64,000 bases of DNA from Burkholderiales bacterium (GCA_021287185.1 JAJTAZ010000011.1:124001-188000); one strand, 5' to 3'; counted from the first letter of the stretch, positions 1-9,868 are shown. Notes: generated by a model not told the origin, from the sequence alone. Program-made: numbers and translations.

Positions 1-182
1 GAGCAAGGGCCAATCACCACCACCAAACGGTCATCGGCATCGTGCAGCACTCGGTGAATGGCCTCACGACTTTCAAAGGTGGTTTGCGCGGCTGCTTCTG
101 ACAGTGGAAATTCGCGCATGATGTGCATGGGTGGTGCGAGTTCTTCGATTTTTTTGATGCGAACGTCATCGGTTGTATTCAT
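1..182 (-). CDS. aroG: DAHP synthase, class I (5' part only)
   Basis: 3-deoxy-D-arabino-heptulosonate-7-phosphate synthase condenses PEP and erythrose 4-phosphate in the first step of the shikimate pathway. Only about 60 N-terminal residues lie in the window. They follow the AroF/G/H pattern closely: an N-terminal RIKKIEEL stretch, then DDRLVVVIGPCS, which begins the first strand of the barrel. The ATG at 180-182 is preceded by AAGGAAAC. The gene sits behind a leader with an aromatic-rich peptide and a terminator, so attenuation by aromatic amino acid supply is likely. Which of the AroF/G/H feedback types it is cannot be told from this fragment. Confidence 0.9.
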   Translation of the reverse strand, partial: MNTTDDVRIKKIEELAPPMHIMREFPLSEAAAQTTFESREAIHRVLHDADDRLVVVIGPC

Positions 183-223
183 CGTGTTTCCTTAAAATAT
201 ATAATCAAAATTAAAAATGGCAT

Positions 224-254
224 AAAAAAACCGCTAAACAGGTTTAGCGGTTTT
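224..254 (-). terminator. Attenuator terminator in the aroG leader
   Basis: On the minus strand, AAAACCGCTAAA and TTTAGCGGTTTT form a stem with a four-base loop, followed by a run of T. It lies between the leader peptide stop and the aroG start, where an attenuator is expected. The first arm (ACCGCTA) can also pair with TGGCGGT inside the end of the leader peptide gene, giving a possible antiterminator. Confidence 0.8.
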
Positions 255-276
255 ATGTATTTGGGTCGCACAAGGC

Positions 277-342
277 TCACCGAACAGATCCACCGCCAGT
301 TCGAGTAAAGTGCCAGAAATAAAAAGATTGTGCGTGTTGCAT
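277..342 (-). CDS. Aromatic leader peptide (21 aa)
   Basis: A short reading frame runs from ATG at 340-342 to TGA at 277-279. It contains the run FYFWHF at residues 7-12, that is, three Phe, one Tyr and one Trp within six codons. It lies between a good sigma-70 promoter (382-410) and the terminator at 224-254, directly upstream of DAHP synthase. This is the layout of a ribosome-stalling attenuator: a stall at the aromatic codons would leave the downstream antiterminator segment free. Which amino acid is sensed is not clear because Phe, Tyr and Trp all occur. Confidence 0.75.
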   Translation of the reverse strand: MQHAQSFYFWHFTRTGGGSVR

Positions 343-381
343 GTGGGTGCTCTCTAAAGCGTCAAAAATTCAATACCCGTA

Positions 382-410
382 TTTATAGACCCTTTTGCTA
401 AAAAAAGCAA
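382..410 (-). promoter_or_regulatory. Promoter of the aroG leader
   Basis: On the minus strand TTGCTT (405-410) and TATAAA (382-387) are separated by 17 bases, close to a sigma-70 consensus. Transcription would start near 375 and give a leader of roughly 190 nt before the aroG ATG. Confidence 0.65.
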
Positions 411-469
411 GGCAGTCAGCCGATAATTTCTGATTTCATACACACGACCACACAATCTGTGGTTTAAAA

Positions 470-641
470 CTCAGAATCCGCGATAGGACACGAGATGGTC
501 GTGAGGTAATCGGCGAGATAGTTTTGTTTCAATTTTGGAGGACATAGTTGTTCTATGTCATCCAAAATTGGAGCGAAAATAGCCGCTGAGTACCTTGCGA
601 ACACTCGTGTAGCGATTTTTGCGCCTATTGCGGAATCTGAG
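470..641. repeat. Palindromic MITE-like element
   Basis: The ends 470-487 and 624-641 are inverted repeats of 18 bases with two mismatches (CTCAGAATCCGCGATAGG against the complement of CCTATTGCGGAATCTGAG). A central inverted repeat (530-547 with 553-570, one mismatch, five-base loop) and an ACACGAG/CTCGTGT pair (488-494, 604-610) lie inside. The whole segment can fold on itself. It contains no credible gene and abuts the CHMI stop codon. It resembles small non-autonomous elements of the Correia or MITE kind. No clear target-site duplication is visible and no second copy was seen in this window. Confidence 0.5.
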
Positions 642-986
642 CTATACCACATCCTTGGCATAACTCTCACGCACCATGTCAATGATATCCACGGTGATGC
701 TCGGCACTTGTGGTAAACGTGTTCGTAAGGTTTTTGCCATACTTGAGGTGAGTGTTTGCTTCTGCGCCATGGTGCGCCCATCAAGCAGGCGAATAATGAT
801 GTGAATAAAATCACCCTCGCCAACAGACGATGCACCAAGCACATAATCACTCACCACAAAAGCACGGGTTTTGATGTCAGCCACACCAAACAGGCCTGAG
901 TCCATCATTACTTGATGGGCCGTTTGTAGCAATTCCGTTGCATCTATCGGCAGGTTGGGCGTGTATTCTATGATGCAATGGGGCAT
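642..986 (-). CDS. 5-carboxymethyl-2-hydroxymuconate delta-isomerase family protein
   Basis: A 114-residue protein of the CHMI branch of the tautomerase superfamily. It begins MPHCIIEYT, with the catalytic N-terminal proline expected after removal of Met. Classical CHMI acts in homoprotocatechuate breakdown, but no other gene of that pathway is here, so the real substrate is unknown. The start at 986 is chosen because it exposes Pro2 and is preceded by AGAGG; it lies one base after the Nudix stop, so the two are probably translated from one mRNA. Confidence 0.8.
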   Translation of the reverse strand: MPHCIIEYTPNLPIDATELLQTAHQVMMDSGLFGVADIKTRAFVVSDYVLGASSVGEGDFIHIIIRLLDGRTMAQKQTLTSSMAKTLRTRLPQVPSITVDIIDMVRESYAKDVV

Positions 987-987
987 A

Positions 988-1575
988 TTAAACCTCTTTT
1001 TTCGATAAATAGTCTTGTAACCAAAACGCGCCCAATTGGGTTTTGACATCGGGAACCCAACCTTGACGTATCCAATTCATCAATTCAGCCAGCGGCACGC
1101 GCATGACCTGCACAAACTCGTTATCATCTAATTTTTGTTGTCCCGAATCGTGTAGGTCTTCAGCAATATAAAAATGAATCACCTCATCACAGTACGCCAG
1201 CGCGTTGTGAATATCGGTGATGTGTGTGTAACGTTGTGCTGTATAACCTGTTTCCTCAAGCAATTCACGTTGTGCGGTTTCTAACGGTGCTTCGCCCGCA
1301 TCTTTCTTCCCTGCTGGAAATTCAATAAATACCTTGCGCATGGGATAACGGTATTGCCGCTCGACAAGCACATCGCCATTCTCAAACACAGGAATAATCA
1401 TCACTGCACCTGGGTGCTGTAAATACTCGCGGTAAGAGCTGGCTCCATTGGGCAAAGACACCGTATCGCGATAAACTTTAAGGTAATCCCCTGTGTACAC
1501 CAGTTCGCTGCTCAGGGTGTCTTCGCCCAAACCTGTCGGGTCTTGTAGAAGATTTAAATCGTATTGTTGTGCCAT
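988..1575 (-). CDS. Nudix hydrolase, ADP-ribose pyrophosphatase-like
   Basis: A 195-residue Nudix protein. The Nudix box is clear, starting at the G of GKKDAGE and running through RELLEETGY, with the Glu residues that bind the metal. N- and C-terminal parts resemble the NudF group that splits ADP-ribose to AMP and ribose 5-phosphate. The start at 1575 (MAQQYD) is preferred; upstream in-frame codons would run through the terminator hairpin at 1594-1622. It follows the nuo operon and precedes the CHMI gene. The exact substrate is an inference from family resemblance. Confidence 0.85.
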   Translation of the reverse strand: MAQQYDLNLLQDPTGLGEDTLSSELVYTGDYLKVYRDTVSLPNGASSYREYLQHPGAVMIIPVFENGDVLVERQYRYPMRKVFIEFPAGKKDAGEAPLETAQRELLEETGYTAQRYTHITDIHNALAYCDEVIHFYIAEDLHDSGQQKLDDNEFVQVMRVPLAELMNWIRQGWVPDVKTQLGAFWLQDYLSKKEV

Positions 1576-1593
1576 ATTGTCTCTTTGTGAACA

Positions 1594-1622
1594 TAAAAAA
1601 AACGCGTGTTGTACACGCGTTT
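1594..1622 (-). terminator. Terminator after the nuo-DUF2818 operon
   Basis: AAACGCGTGT and ACACGCGTTT form a perfect 10-base stem around a TGT loop, with an A run on the left that becomes a U run on the minus strand. It lies just past the stop of the DUF2818 gene. Confidence 0.8.
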
Positions 1623-1627
1623 GCTGT

Positions 1628-1927
1628 CTATTGGGTGCGTCGCCACAAGTAACGCCACGCAAAAGCAGGAAATGCCGCAATCACAAACAGTAAAAACGTC
1701 ACGGCATAAAATTCCCAACCCTGTTTGGCCACCTGTCCTGCTTGCGCTTCAAAAACCTTGCCGATGGCAATCCAAACGGCATACGCCAATAAAAACTCAA
1801 CCATGCGCAACCACGGCTTTTTATTGGTTTTGAATACAGGGATGCTGAAAAACCCGCGTTCACCCATCATTGGCAAACTCGCCAGTACGAAACCAGCCAG
1901 CAACACCACCCCTATTGAAACATTCAT
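1628..1927 (-). CDS. DUF2818 membrane protein
   Basis: A 99-residue protein with three hydrophobic segments (about residues 4-22, 42-56 and 73-93). It matches what I know of DUF2818, a small membrane protein usually found directly after nuoN in betaproteobacteria. Its start overlaps the end of nuoN by four bases, which suggests coupled translation. It may help complex I assembly or stability, but this rests only on position. Confidence 0.8.
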   Translation of the reverse strand: MNVSIGVVLLAGFVLASLPMMGERGFFSIPVFKTNKKPWLRMVEFLLAYAVWIAIGKVFEAQAGQVAKQGWEFYAVTFLLFVIAAFPAFAWRYLWRRTQ

Positions 1928-3405
1928 ACTGCACCCAAGGTTTTCAGTACTGCGTTGACCGCCATTTGAATCAAGCCATTGGGCAATACGCCCAAAATCA
2001 CCAAGACCAACGCATTAACGGTCAATACACCGTGCTGAACCGCTGAGAATTCAATTGGGCTATGGTCATCGGGTTTGTCAAAATACATGGTTTTGACCAC
2101 ACGCAAGTAGTAGAACGCACCAATTAAAGAGAACAACACGGCCACCAAAGCCAGTTTAAACAACCCAGCGTTGACCAAACCTTGAATCACCACAAATTTT
2201 GCCATGAAGCCAACCAAAGGCGGAATCCCAGCCAGCGAGAACATCACAAGCAAGACCAAAAATGCCAGCCAAGGATTGCGTTGATTCAAACCTTTAAAGT
2301 CCTCAATCTGATCAGCTTCAAATCCAACGCTACTCATTGCCAAGACCACGCCAAAACTTGCCAAAGTCATAATCGCATAGATGATGACGTAATAAAACGC
2401 ATTGCCCACACCAATCGCAGTCAAGTACGGGTCAATTCCTGAACGTGCAGACAAGAAACCAAGCAACACAAAACCCATGTGTGAAATACCAGAATACGCC
2501 AACATGCGTTTGTAACTTTTTTGACGAATCGCACTTAAGTTACCCAAAATCAATGAGAGTACTGCGAGCACGGCAAACATTTGCTGCCAATCGGTTGCCA
2601 AATTCGGTAAGGCTTGTACAAACAAGCGCACCACCATTACAAATGCGGCAATTTTTGGTGCAGCAGCAATCATCAATGTCACAGCCGTCGGCGAGCCTTG
2701 GTACACATCAGGTACCCACATGTGGAAAGGCACAACACCCAATTTAAATGCCACACCAGCGACCAAGAACACCAAACCCATAATCAAAATTGGCATTTGC
2801 GTGTCCACATGACCGCTGACAATCTTATTAGCAATTTCGGTATAGCCTAAACTGCCACCTGTTGCGCCATACACCAAAGACATACCGAACAGCAACAAAC
2901 CTGAAGCAATCGTACCCAAAATAAAGTACTTCATGGCCGCTTCGATTGAGCGCGTGTGATCACGGCGCAAAGCCACCATGGCGTACAATGCCAAGGCTTG
3001 CAATTCCAAGCCCATGTATAAAGCCATCAAATTGGTGGCTGAAATCATCACCATTTGACCGACCAATGAGAACAACGCGAGACCGTAATACTCGCCATGC
3101 AGGAAGTGACGCTCAGCGGCATAACGTTGACCATACACCAAGGCAACCGCCACTGAAATCATTGCAAACATTTTTGCCAAATTTGCCAATGGATCAGAGA
3201 CAAACATGTCATTAAACGCCAAGGCCACCATACCCGAATGCAACATACGTGCAGTCAAAATGCCTGCCAATGCCATTGCAAGCAAGCTCACAATATGAAT
3301 CACTTTGCGATACGAATCAGAACGCGTGGCTAATTCCAACAGCAACACCAACGTCGCCACGACAGCGAGGATGATTTCAGGGTAAACAATAAAAAAGTTT
3401 GGCAT
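1924..3405 (-). CDS. nuoN: NADH-quinone oxidoreductase subunit N
   Basis: A 493-residue antiporter-like membrane subunit of complex I, one of the three (L, M, N) that carry proton channels. Hydrophobic segments run along the whole length, and the family's conserved charged helices are visible (for example the FKLGVVPFHMWVPDVYQG stretch near the middle). It is the last nuo gene. The length is normal for the family, and the DUF2818 start overlaps its stop. Confidence 0.97.
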   Translation of the reverse strand: MPNFFIVYPEIILAVVATLVLLLELATRSDSYRKVIHIVSLLAMALAGILTARMLHSGMVALAFNDMFVSDPLANLAKMFAMISVAVALVYGQRYAAERHFLHGEYYGLALFSLVGQMVMISATNLMALYMGLELQALALYAMVALRRDHTRSIEAAMKYFILGTIASGLLLFGMSLVYGATGGSLGYTEIANKIVSGHVDTQMPILIMGLVFLVAGVAFKLGVVPFHMWVPDVYQGSPTAVTLMIAAAPKIAAFVMVVRLFVQALPNLATDWQQMFAVLAVLSLILGNLSAIRQKSYKRMLAYSGISHMGFVLLGFLSARSGIDPYLTAIGVGNAFYYVIIYAIMTLASFGVVLAMSSVGFEADQIEDFKGLNQRNPWLAFLVLLVMFSLAGIPPLVGFMAKFVVIQGLVNAGLFKLALVAVLFSLIGAFYYLRVVKTMYFDKPDDHSPIEFSAVQHGVLTVNALVLVILGVLPNGLIQMAVNAVLKTLGAV

Positions 3406-3499
3406 AACGTTTTAACCTCAATTTAAGCACTTGTCACTTGGTTCTGAGCAGGCTCGACTGTTTTTCTAAATTAAATCTTTAATAAGGCACACAAACCGC

Positions 3500-5005
3500 T
3501 TAAGGTTTCAATGGCAATTTGCTTTGAGCAACATGTTGAATCAACTCATTTACAGACGCATCCATGGAGTGGGTAAACGGCAGCGGATACAGACCCATCG
3601 CCAATACGGCAACCGCCATCAACGACAGAATCAATAATTCACGTTTATTCGCATCGCTCACTTCAGCCACATGGTGGTTGGCCACAGGACCGAACACCAC
3701 TCGTTTGTACATCCACAGTGAATAAGCCGCACCGACGATTAAGGTGGTGGCTGCCGCACCTGCAATCCAGAAATTAAACTTGGTCGCGCCTATGATAACC
3801 AAAAATTCACCCACGAAGCCACTGGTTGCAGGCAAACCCGCATTGGCCATGGTAAACAACATAAAGAATGCTGCGAACTTAGGCATGGTGTTGACAATCC
3901 CACCATAAGCTGAAATTTCGCGGCTGTGTACTCGGTCATACATCACACCAATACAGAAGAACATTGCCGCAGAGACAAAACCGTGTGAAATCATTTGTAA
4001 AATTGCACCTTGAATCGCCACATCATTGCCCAAGCCTTGTGCATTAAACATAAAAAAGCCTAAAGTCACAAAACCCATGTGTGCAATCGAAGAGTACGCC
4101 ACGAGTTTTTTCATATCCTTTTGTACCAAAGCGACCAAGCCAACATACACCACGGCAATCAATGACAAGGTGATAATCAACCATGCCAACGAACGCGAGG
4201 CATCGGGTGCAATCGGCAAAGAAAAACGCAAGAAACCATACGCACCGAGTTTCAACATAATCGCCGCCAAGACCATGGAACCACCCGTTGGGGCTTCCAC
4301 GTGGGCATCGGGCAACCATGTGTGCACTGGCCACATGGGTACTTTCACCGCAAACGCAATCAAAAATGCAAAGAAAATCAGTTTTTGCACACCCATCGCC
4401 AATGGGTAAGCCTGCCACGCCAAAATATCAAACGTACCAGTCACATAGCGCAGATAAGCGATGGCAATCAACATTAACAGTGATCCCATCAGGGTGTACA
4501 AGAAAAACTTAAATGCCGCATACACGCGATTCGGCCCACCCCACACACCAACAATGATATACATGGGAATCAAAGTCGCTTCAAAGAAAATGTAAAATAA
4601 AAAGCCGTCCGTGACTGCAAACACGCCAACCATCAAACCCGACAAAATCAAGAATGCGGCGTTGTACTGTGCCACCTTATTTGAAATCACTTCCCAGCCT
4701 GCCAAAATCACGAGCACGGTTACAAAAGCGGTCAAAGGTACGAACCACATCGACAAACCATCCACACCCAGAGCATAACTGGCATTAATACTGGACACCC
4801 ATGTGTGGTTTTCGACAAACTGCATTTTCGCCGTACCCGACTGGAACAAAGTCATCACGGGGATGGTCACAACGAAACTGACAATCGCACCGACCAGCGC
4901 GACCACGCGAGCCAATCCATCACGCGCATTGCGTCCCAAGACCAATGTCACCACACCGAACAAGATGGGCACCCAAATCGCTAAACTTAACCAAGGCATA
5001 TGCAT
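3500..5005 (-). CDS. nuoM: NADH-quinone oxidoreductase subunit M
   Basis: A 501-residue antiporter-like complex I subunit with about 14 membrane segments. Landmarks are FFEATLIPMY, the conserved Glu in an early helix, and VKVPMWPVHTWLPDAHVEAPT, the discontinuous helix with the channel lysine. It lies between nuoL and nuoN with gaps of about 110 and 95 bases that hold no gene. Confidence 0.97.
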   Translation of the reverse strand: MHMPWLSLAIWVPILFGVVTLVLGRNARDGLARVVALVGAIVSFVVTIPVMTLFQSGTAKMQFVENHTWVSSINASYALGVDGLSMWFVPLTAFVTVLVILAGWEVISNKVAQYNAAFLILSGLMVGVFAVTDGFLFYIFFEATLIPMYIIVGVWGGPNRVYAAFKFFLYTLMGSLLMLIAIAYLRYVTGTFDILAWQAYPLAMGVQKLIFFAFLIAFAVKVPMWPVHTWLPDAHVEAPTGGSMVLAAIMLKLGAYGFLRFSLPIAPDASRSLAWLIITLSLIAVVYVGLVALVQKDMKKLVAYSSIAHMGFVTLGFFMFNAQGLGNDVAIQGAILQMISHGFVSAAMFFCIGVMYDRVHSREISAYGGIVNTMPKFAAFFMLFTMANAGLPATSGFVGEFLVIIGATKFNFWIAGAAATTLIVGAAYSLWMYKRVVFGPVANHHVAEVSDANKRELLILSLMAVAVLAMGLYPLPFTHSMDASVNELIQHVAQSKLPLKP

Positions 5006-5114
5006 ATCGCTACCACTTTTATTTAAATTAATTCGAACACTATAGATTGAACTGATTCAGCACAGCACAATCTCATTCACAATCCAATAGGTGGTCATTT
5101 CCACCCACATTCAT

Positions 5115-7172
5115 TTACAGCGTGACAATCATCAGTAAGAAAAACGCCAAACCAATCACCATTGCAAACGCATATTGATAAATCAAACCCGATTGGAACA
5201 AACTCATGGCTTGCGCGAATACGTTGACCACTTTCGCTGCACCGTTGACCACCAAGCCATCAATCAATTTGGTATCCGATACTTTCCACAAAAACTCACC
5301 AATTTTGCGCGCACCACCCGCAATCACGACCTCATTGAATTTATCGAAGTAATATTTGTTTTCCAAAAGATTGTTAAGTAAAGGCGTTTTTGCTTTAATC
5401 GCAGCAGGAATCGATGGTTTGAGCATGTAGAACACATACGCCGTGACCACACCCGCCAATGCCAGCCAAAACGGTGCGGTAGAAATTGCATGCATCGCCA
5501 TACCCACTGCGCCACCGTGGTGTTCAAACACCTTGGCCAACTCCTCCATTGCCGGATGACGCTCGGCATCAATGGTAATCACTCCTTTGAAAAATTCACC
5601 AAACAACATCGGCTCAATGGTCATCAAACCAATAATCACCGAAGGAATCGCCAATAAAATCAAGGGCACTGTCACCACCCAAGGCGACTCGTGCGGTTTG
5701 TCATTCGGCCCTAAACCATGGTGGTGCTCATCATGATCGGCATGCTCATCATGGGCATCGTGTGCGTCATGACCATCATGACCATGTGCGCTCATGTGTT
5801 GCTCGGCATTATTCATCCAACGTTCTTTCCCGTGGAACACCATGAAATACATACGGAATGAATAAAACGCAGTGATAAAAACACCCGCCAGTACCGCGTA
5901 GTAAGCAAAGGTCGCACCCACTTGATGCGCATGCATCGCCTCAGCAGCGGCCTCAATAATCGAATCTTTTGAATAGAAGCCTGAGAAGAACGGCGTACCA
6001 ATCAGTGCCAGCGAACCAATCAACGAGGTAATCCAAGTAATCGGCATGTATTTGCGCAGACCGCCCATATTGCGCATGTCTTGGTCATGGTGCATCCCCA
6101 TAATCACTGAACCCGCACCCAAGAACAATAAGGCCTTAAAGAACGCATGGGTCATCAAATGAAATACCGCGACTGAGTAAGCAGACACACCCAGTGCCAC
6201 GGTCATATAACCGAGTTGCGAGAGGGTCGAATACGCCACCACACGTTTCACGTCGTTTTGAATGATGCCCAAAAAGCCCATAAATAACGCCGTGATTGAA
6301 CCAATAATCAATACAAACGACAAAGCGGTATCGGATAATTCAAACAGCGGCGACATGCGGGTCACCATAAAAATACCAGCAGTCACCATGGTGGCCGCGT
6401 GAATCAGGGCGGAAATCGGGGTTGGACCTTCCATCGAATCGGGCAACCATACGTGCAGCGGCACTTGTGCTGATTTACCCATCGCGCCGATGAACAGACA
6501 AATACAAATCACTGTGATGAGCATCCAATCCATGCCAGGGAACATCATGGCTGCGAGTTCTTCACGTTTGGCAAATACTTGCGCATAATCCAATGTACCT
6601 GCAAAAGCATAAATCAAACCAATACCCAACACGAAACCAAAGTCACCCACACGATTGACTAAAAACGCCTTCATATTTGCAAAAATCGCGGTCGGACGGG
6701 TGTACCAGAAGCCAATCAGCAAATATGAAACCAAACCCACTGCTTCCCAACCAAAGAACAGTTGCAAGAAGTTATTGCTCATCACCAACATCAGCATTGA
6801 AAAGGTGAACAAAGAAATGTATGAAAAAAAGCGTTGATAACCTGGGTCTTCCGCCATATAGCCCATGGTGTAAATGTGCACCATCAAAGACACAAAGGTG
6901 ACCACACACATCATCATGGTGGTCAAGTTGTCAATCAAAAAGCCGACCTCAAGGTGCAAACCACCAATTTGTGCCCACGTATAAACCGAGCCGTTGAATA
7001 CATTGCCTGCACGCACATCGTTAAAAACGATGACCGAACCAATAAACGCAACCAGCACGCCCAAAATCGTTGCGATTGCAGATGGCAGTCGCCCAAGTTG
7101 TTTGCCAAACAGGCCTGCTAAAATCGAGCCGACCAATGGCGCAAATGGAATGATGAGGTACAACGCTTTCAT
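5115..7172 (-). CDS. nuoL: NADH-quinone oxidoreductase subunit L
   Basis: A 685-residue distal membrane subunit of complex I with the long lateral helix in its C-terminal part. Conserved landmarks include FFGWEAVGLVSYLLIGFW and SAQVPLHVWLPDSMEGPTP. Residues about 457-489 form a loop very rich in His and Asp (repeats of the type HDGHDAHDAHDEH) between two membrane segments. Such loops occur in other NuoL proteins, but this one is long. The length is otherwise normal. Confidence 0.97.
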   Translation of the reverse strand: MKALYLIIPFAPLVGSILAGLFGKQLGRLPSAIATILGVLVAFIGSVIVFNDVRAGNVFNGSVYTWAQIGGLHLEVGFLIDNLTTMMMCVVTFVSLMVHIYTMGYMAEDPGYQRFFSYISLFTFSMLMLVMSNNFLQLFFGWEAVGLVSYLLIGFWYTRPTAIFANMKAFLVNRVGDFGFVLGIGLIYAFAGTLDYAQVFAKREELAAMMFPGMDWMLITVICICLFIGAMGKSAQVPLHVWLPDSMEGPTPISALIHAATMVTAGIFMVTRMSPLFELSDTALSFVLIIGSITALFMGFLGIIQNDVKRVVAYSTLSQLGYMTVALGVSAYSVAVFHLMTHAFFKALLFLGAGSVIMGMHHDQDMRNMGGLRKYMPITWITSLIGSLALIGTPFFSGFYSKDSIIEAAAEAMHAHQVGATFAYYAVLAGVFITAFYSFRMYFMVFHGKERWMNNAEQHMSAHGHDGHDAHDAHDEHADHDEHHHGLGPNDKPHESPWVVTVPLILLAIPSVIIGLMTIEPMLFGEFFKGVITIDAERHPAMEELAKVFEHHGGAVGMAMHAISTAPFWLALAGVVTAYVFYMLKPSIPAAIKAKTPLLNNLLENKYYFDKFNEVVIAGGARKIGEFLWKVSDTKLIDGLVVNGAAKVVNVFAQAMSLFQSGLIYQYAFAMVIGLAFFLLMIVTL

Positions 7173-7269
7173 TGTTTTCTCGCTTAACTTTAATGTAAGT
7201 TTAATAATCTAATCGTGGGATGCATCGTCAATACCAACAACACACCGTCTTTAGTCACACAAACCGAGG

Positions 7270-7575
7270 TTAACCTTGTAAATTATCCAATTTATCCATA
7301 TCCACGGTATTCATGGTACGGAACAGCACCACGAGAATCGCCAAACCAATCGCCGACTCAGCTGCCGCCACGGTCAGGATAAAAAACACAAAAATCTGAC
7401 CCGCCGTATCACCAAGCATGTGCGAAAAAGCAATAAAATTGGTGTTCACTGCCAACAACATCAACTCAACAGACATCAAGAGCACAATCATGTTTTTACG
7501 ATTGAGCACAATCCCAACCACACCGATGGCAAACAGTGCCGCACCTAAAATCAAATAAAATGAACTGGGCATCAT
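7270..7575 (-). CDS. nuoK: NADH-quinone oxidoreductase subunit K
   Basis: A 101-residue membrane subunit with three helices. The two conserved glutamates of the proton path are present (MSVELML and [10 protein letters not shown]). The start overlaps the nuoJ stop by four bases (ATGA), as is common for this pair. Confidence 0.97.
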   Translation of the reverse strand: MMPSSFYLILGAALFAIGVVGIVLNRKNMIVLLMSVELMLLAVNTNFIAFSHMLGDTAGQIFVFFILTVAAAESAIGLAILVVLFRTMNTVDMDKLDNLQG

Positions 7576-8219
7576 AACTCCTGAGTATTGGTTGGAATGG
7601 CTGAAACAGTTTGACGCGCAGCCACATCAGCAGGTTGATTGACCACTGACAAACGATCTTTGGCGCGCGTTTGCGCTTGTTTAGATGGATTTTGTACTTT
7701 GGATTCTTTGCGGTTGCGCAAGGTAATCACGACAGCTGCAACCAAGGCCACCAATAAGATTAAAGCAGCCAACTCGAACGGCAACGCGTACTCTGTGAAC
7801 AATACTTTACCAATTTTACGTGTATTTGAGCCTTCAATGCTCAAATCAGCCGCCGCCGTCGCCACGGCAGGACGATGCAATTGGTGAAAAATAACCGAAC
7901 CCATTTGCACCACGACCAAAACACCCAAACCGACAGCCAAGGCCAAAGTTTTCTTAAATCCTTCACGTTTGCGGGTCGTGTTTAGATTAAGCATCATCAC
8001 CACAAACAAAAACAACACCATCACCGCGCCAACATACACCAGTATCAGCAAAATGCCGAGAAACTCTGCTTGCAGCATAATCCAAATACCCGCCGCTGAA
8101 AAAAACGACACGATTAGATACAAGGCTGAGTGTACAGGATTGGGCACCGTCACGACCGCGATGGCGGATGCCAGCAGCACTGCGGCAAACATAAAATAAA
8201 TAACACTTTGAATATCCAT
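7572..8219 (-). CDS. nuoJ: NADH-quinone oxidoreductase subunit J
   Basis: A 215-residue membrane subunit. The five hydrophobic segments and the [26 protein letters not shown] type stretch of the family, including the flexible third helix, are clear. About 45 residues after the last helix are hydrophilic and probably lie in the cytoplasm. It sits between nuoI and nuoK and overlaps nuoK. Confidence 0.96.
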   Translation of the reverse strand: MDIQSVIYFMFAAVLLASAIAVVTVPNPVHSALYLIVSFFSAAGIWIMLQAEFLGILLILVYVGAVMVLFLFVVMMLNLNTTRKREGFKKTLALAVGLGVLVVVQMGSVIFHQLHRPAVATAAADLSIEGSNTRKIGKVLFTEYALPFELAALILLVALVAAVVITLRNRKESKVQNPSKQAQTRAKDRLSVVNQPADVAARQTVSAIPTNTQEL

Positions 8220-8272
8220 CTCAATCTCTCTTAATCATTTTGAGTACTGCGCATCATGATGACACGATTAAA

Positions 8273-8761
8273 TTAACGGTACTTGGCATCTGCCGCCTTA
8301 GCCGCGGCGATTTCTGCTTCATAGCGGTCACCCACCGCCAGCAACATGTCTTTGGTGTAATACAAATCACCACGTTTTTCACCGTGGTACTCTAAAATTT
8401 GGGTTTCCACAATCGCATCCACAGGACAAGACTCCTCGCAAAAACCGCAGAAAATACACTTGGTCAAGTCAATGTCGTAGCGCGTGGTGCGACGCGAGCC
8501 ATCTTCGCGCTCTGCCAACTCAATCGAAATCGCCATGGCAGGACATACCGCTTCACACAATTTACAGGCGATGCAGCGCTCTTCACCATTGGCATAGCGG
8601 CGTTGCGCGTGCAAACCGCGAAAACGTGGGGAAATTGGGGTTTTTTCTTGCGGGTACTTGAGCGTAAATTTGCGCTTGAAGAAATACTTACCCGTGACCG
8701 TCATGCCTTGCAGCAACTCGGCCAAGAAAAAACTTTTAAATAAATGTTTGATGGGTGTCAT
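8273..8761 (-). CDS. nuoI: NADH-quinone oxidoreductase subunit I
   Basis: A 162-residue peripheral-arm subunit holding two 4Fe-4S clusters (N6a and N6b). The two cysteine motifs [12 protein letters not shown] and [12 protein letters not shown] are complete. It links electron flow from NuoG to NuoB near the quinone site. Confidence 0.97.
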   Translation of the reverse strand: MTPIKHLFKSFFLAELLQGMTVTGKYFFKRKFTLKYPQEKTPISPRFRGLHAQRRYANGEERCIACKLCEAVCPAMAISIELAEREDGSRRTTRYDIDLTKCIFCGFCEESCPVDAIVETQILEYHGEKRGDLYYTKDMLLAVGDRYEAEIAAAKAADAKYR

Positions 8762-8800
8762 CGTGTTTACCTACGCTTTATTCTATATTCGTGCCACACA

Positions 8801-9868
8801 TTATTTCCAAATGGACAGCGGTGTGTGCAACCAAACGCCGACCACAAACAGCCAAATCAAGCACAGCGGCAAGAAGACTTTCCAGCCCAAGCGCATGATT
8901 TGATCGTAACGATAGCGTGGAAAGGTCGCGCGAATCCATAAGAAGAAAACAATCACTGCACTCATTTTAATCAACATCCAAACAATCCCAGGGATGAATG
9001 ACAAGAATGCCACAGGTGCGTCCCAACCGCCCAAAAACATGATGGAAGTCAACGCAGAAATCACAAACATATTGGTGTATTCAGCCAAGAAAAACAGCGC
9101 GAAACCCATGCCCGAGTACTCGGTCATGTGCCCTGCAACAATCTCCGACTCACCCTCAACCACGTCAAATGGGTGGCGATTGGTCTCCGCCACACCAGAA
9201 ATCAAGTACACCAAAAACATCGGTAACAGTGGTAACCAGTTCCAAGACAAGAAGTTTAACCCCATGTTGTTGAACATGCCTTTTTGCTGAACTTCAACAA
9301 TTGTGGTCAGATTCAAACTATTGGAAATCATCAGCACCACAACAATCGCAAAGCCCATGGCGATTTCATACGAGACCATTTGTGCTGAAGCACGCATCGC
9401 GCCAAAAAATGCATATTTGGAGTTGGTCGCCCAACCCGCCAAAATCACGCCATACACACCGATTGAGGCAATCGACATCACATACAGCAAGGAGGCATCC
9501 ACATTGGCAATCACGAAATCCTTAGCCAAAGGAATCACCGCCCAAACAGCAAACGCAGGCACCAAAACCATCAGCGGGCCCAAGTAATACAGAGGTTTAT
9601 CCGCGCGAGTTGGCGTAATGATTTCTTTGACCAGCAGTTTCACCACGTCGGCAATCGGCTGCAACAAGCCAAACGGCCCCACTACTTGTGGACCAACACG
9701 CCCTTGCATCGCACCAATGACTTTACGCTCAGCATAGGTCAAATACGCCACGGACAGCAAGACGACCACCATCAATGGGACGATGCGAATCAATGCCCAA
9801 ATAACTGTCCACAAAGCGGAGCCAAAAGTGCTTGCACCCCATTGTGTGAATTGATTGATTAACTCCAT
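8801..9868 (-). CDS. nuoH: NADH-quinone oxidoreductase subunit H
   Basis: A 355-residue membrane subunit that forms much of the quinone chamber. The family signatures are present: [16 protein letters not shown] and the acidic loop [21 protein letters not shown] read in two parts around the conserved Glu residues. Its start overlaps the nuoG stop by one base (TAATG). Confidence 0.97.
   Translation of the reverse strand: MELINQFTQWGASTFGSALWTVIWALIRIVPLMVVVLLSVAYLTYAERKVIGAMQGRVGPQVVGPFGLLQPIADVVKLLVKEIITPTRADKPLYYLGPLMVLVPAFAVWAVIPLAKDFVIANVDASLLYVMSIASIGVYGVILAGWATNSKYAFFGAMRASAQMVSYEIAMGFAIVVVLMISNSLNLTTIVEVQQKGMFNNMGLNFLSWNWLPLLPMFLVYLISGVAETNRHPFDVVEGESEIVAGHMTEYSGMGFALFFLAEYTNMFVISALTSIMFLGGWDAPVAFLSFIPGIVWMLIKMSAVIVFFLWIRATFPRYRYDQIMRLGWKVFLPLCLIWLFVVGVWLHTPLSIWK

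Noticed and set aside
464-850. 128-codon open frame opposite CHMI and the palindromic element
   Set aside because: It overlaps the CHMI gene in another frame and its end consists of the palindrome; no domain is seen.
2182-2747. Plus-strand frames inside nuoN
   Set aside because: They lie opposite strongly conserved membrane protein sequence and have no recognisable domain.
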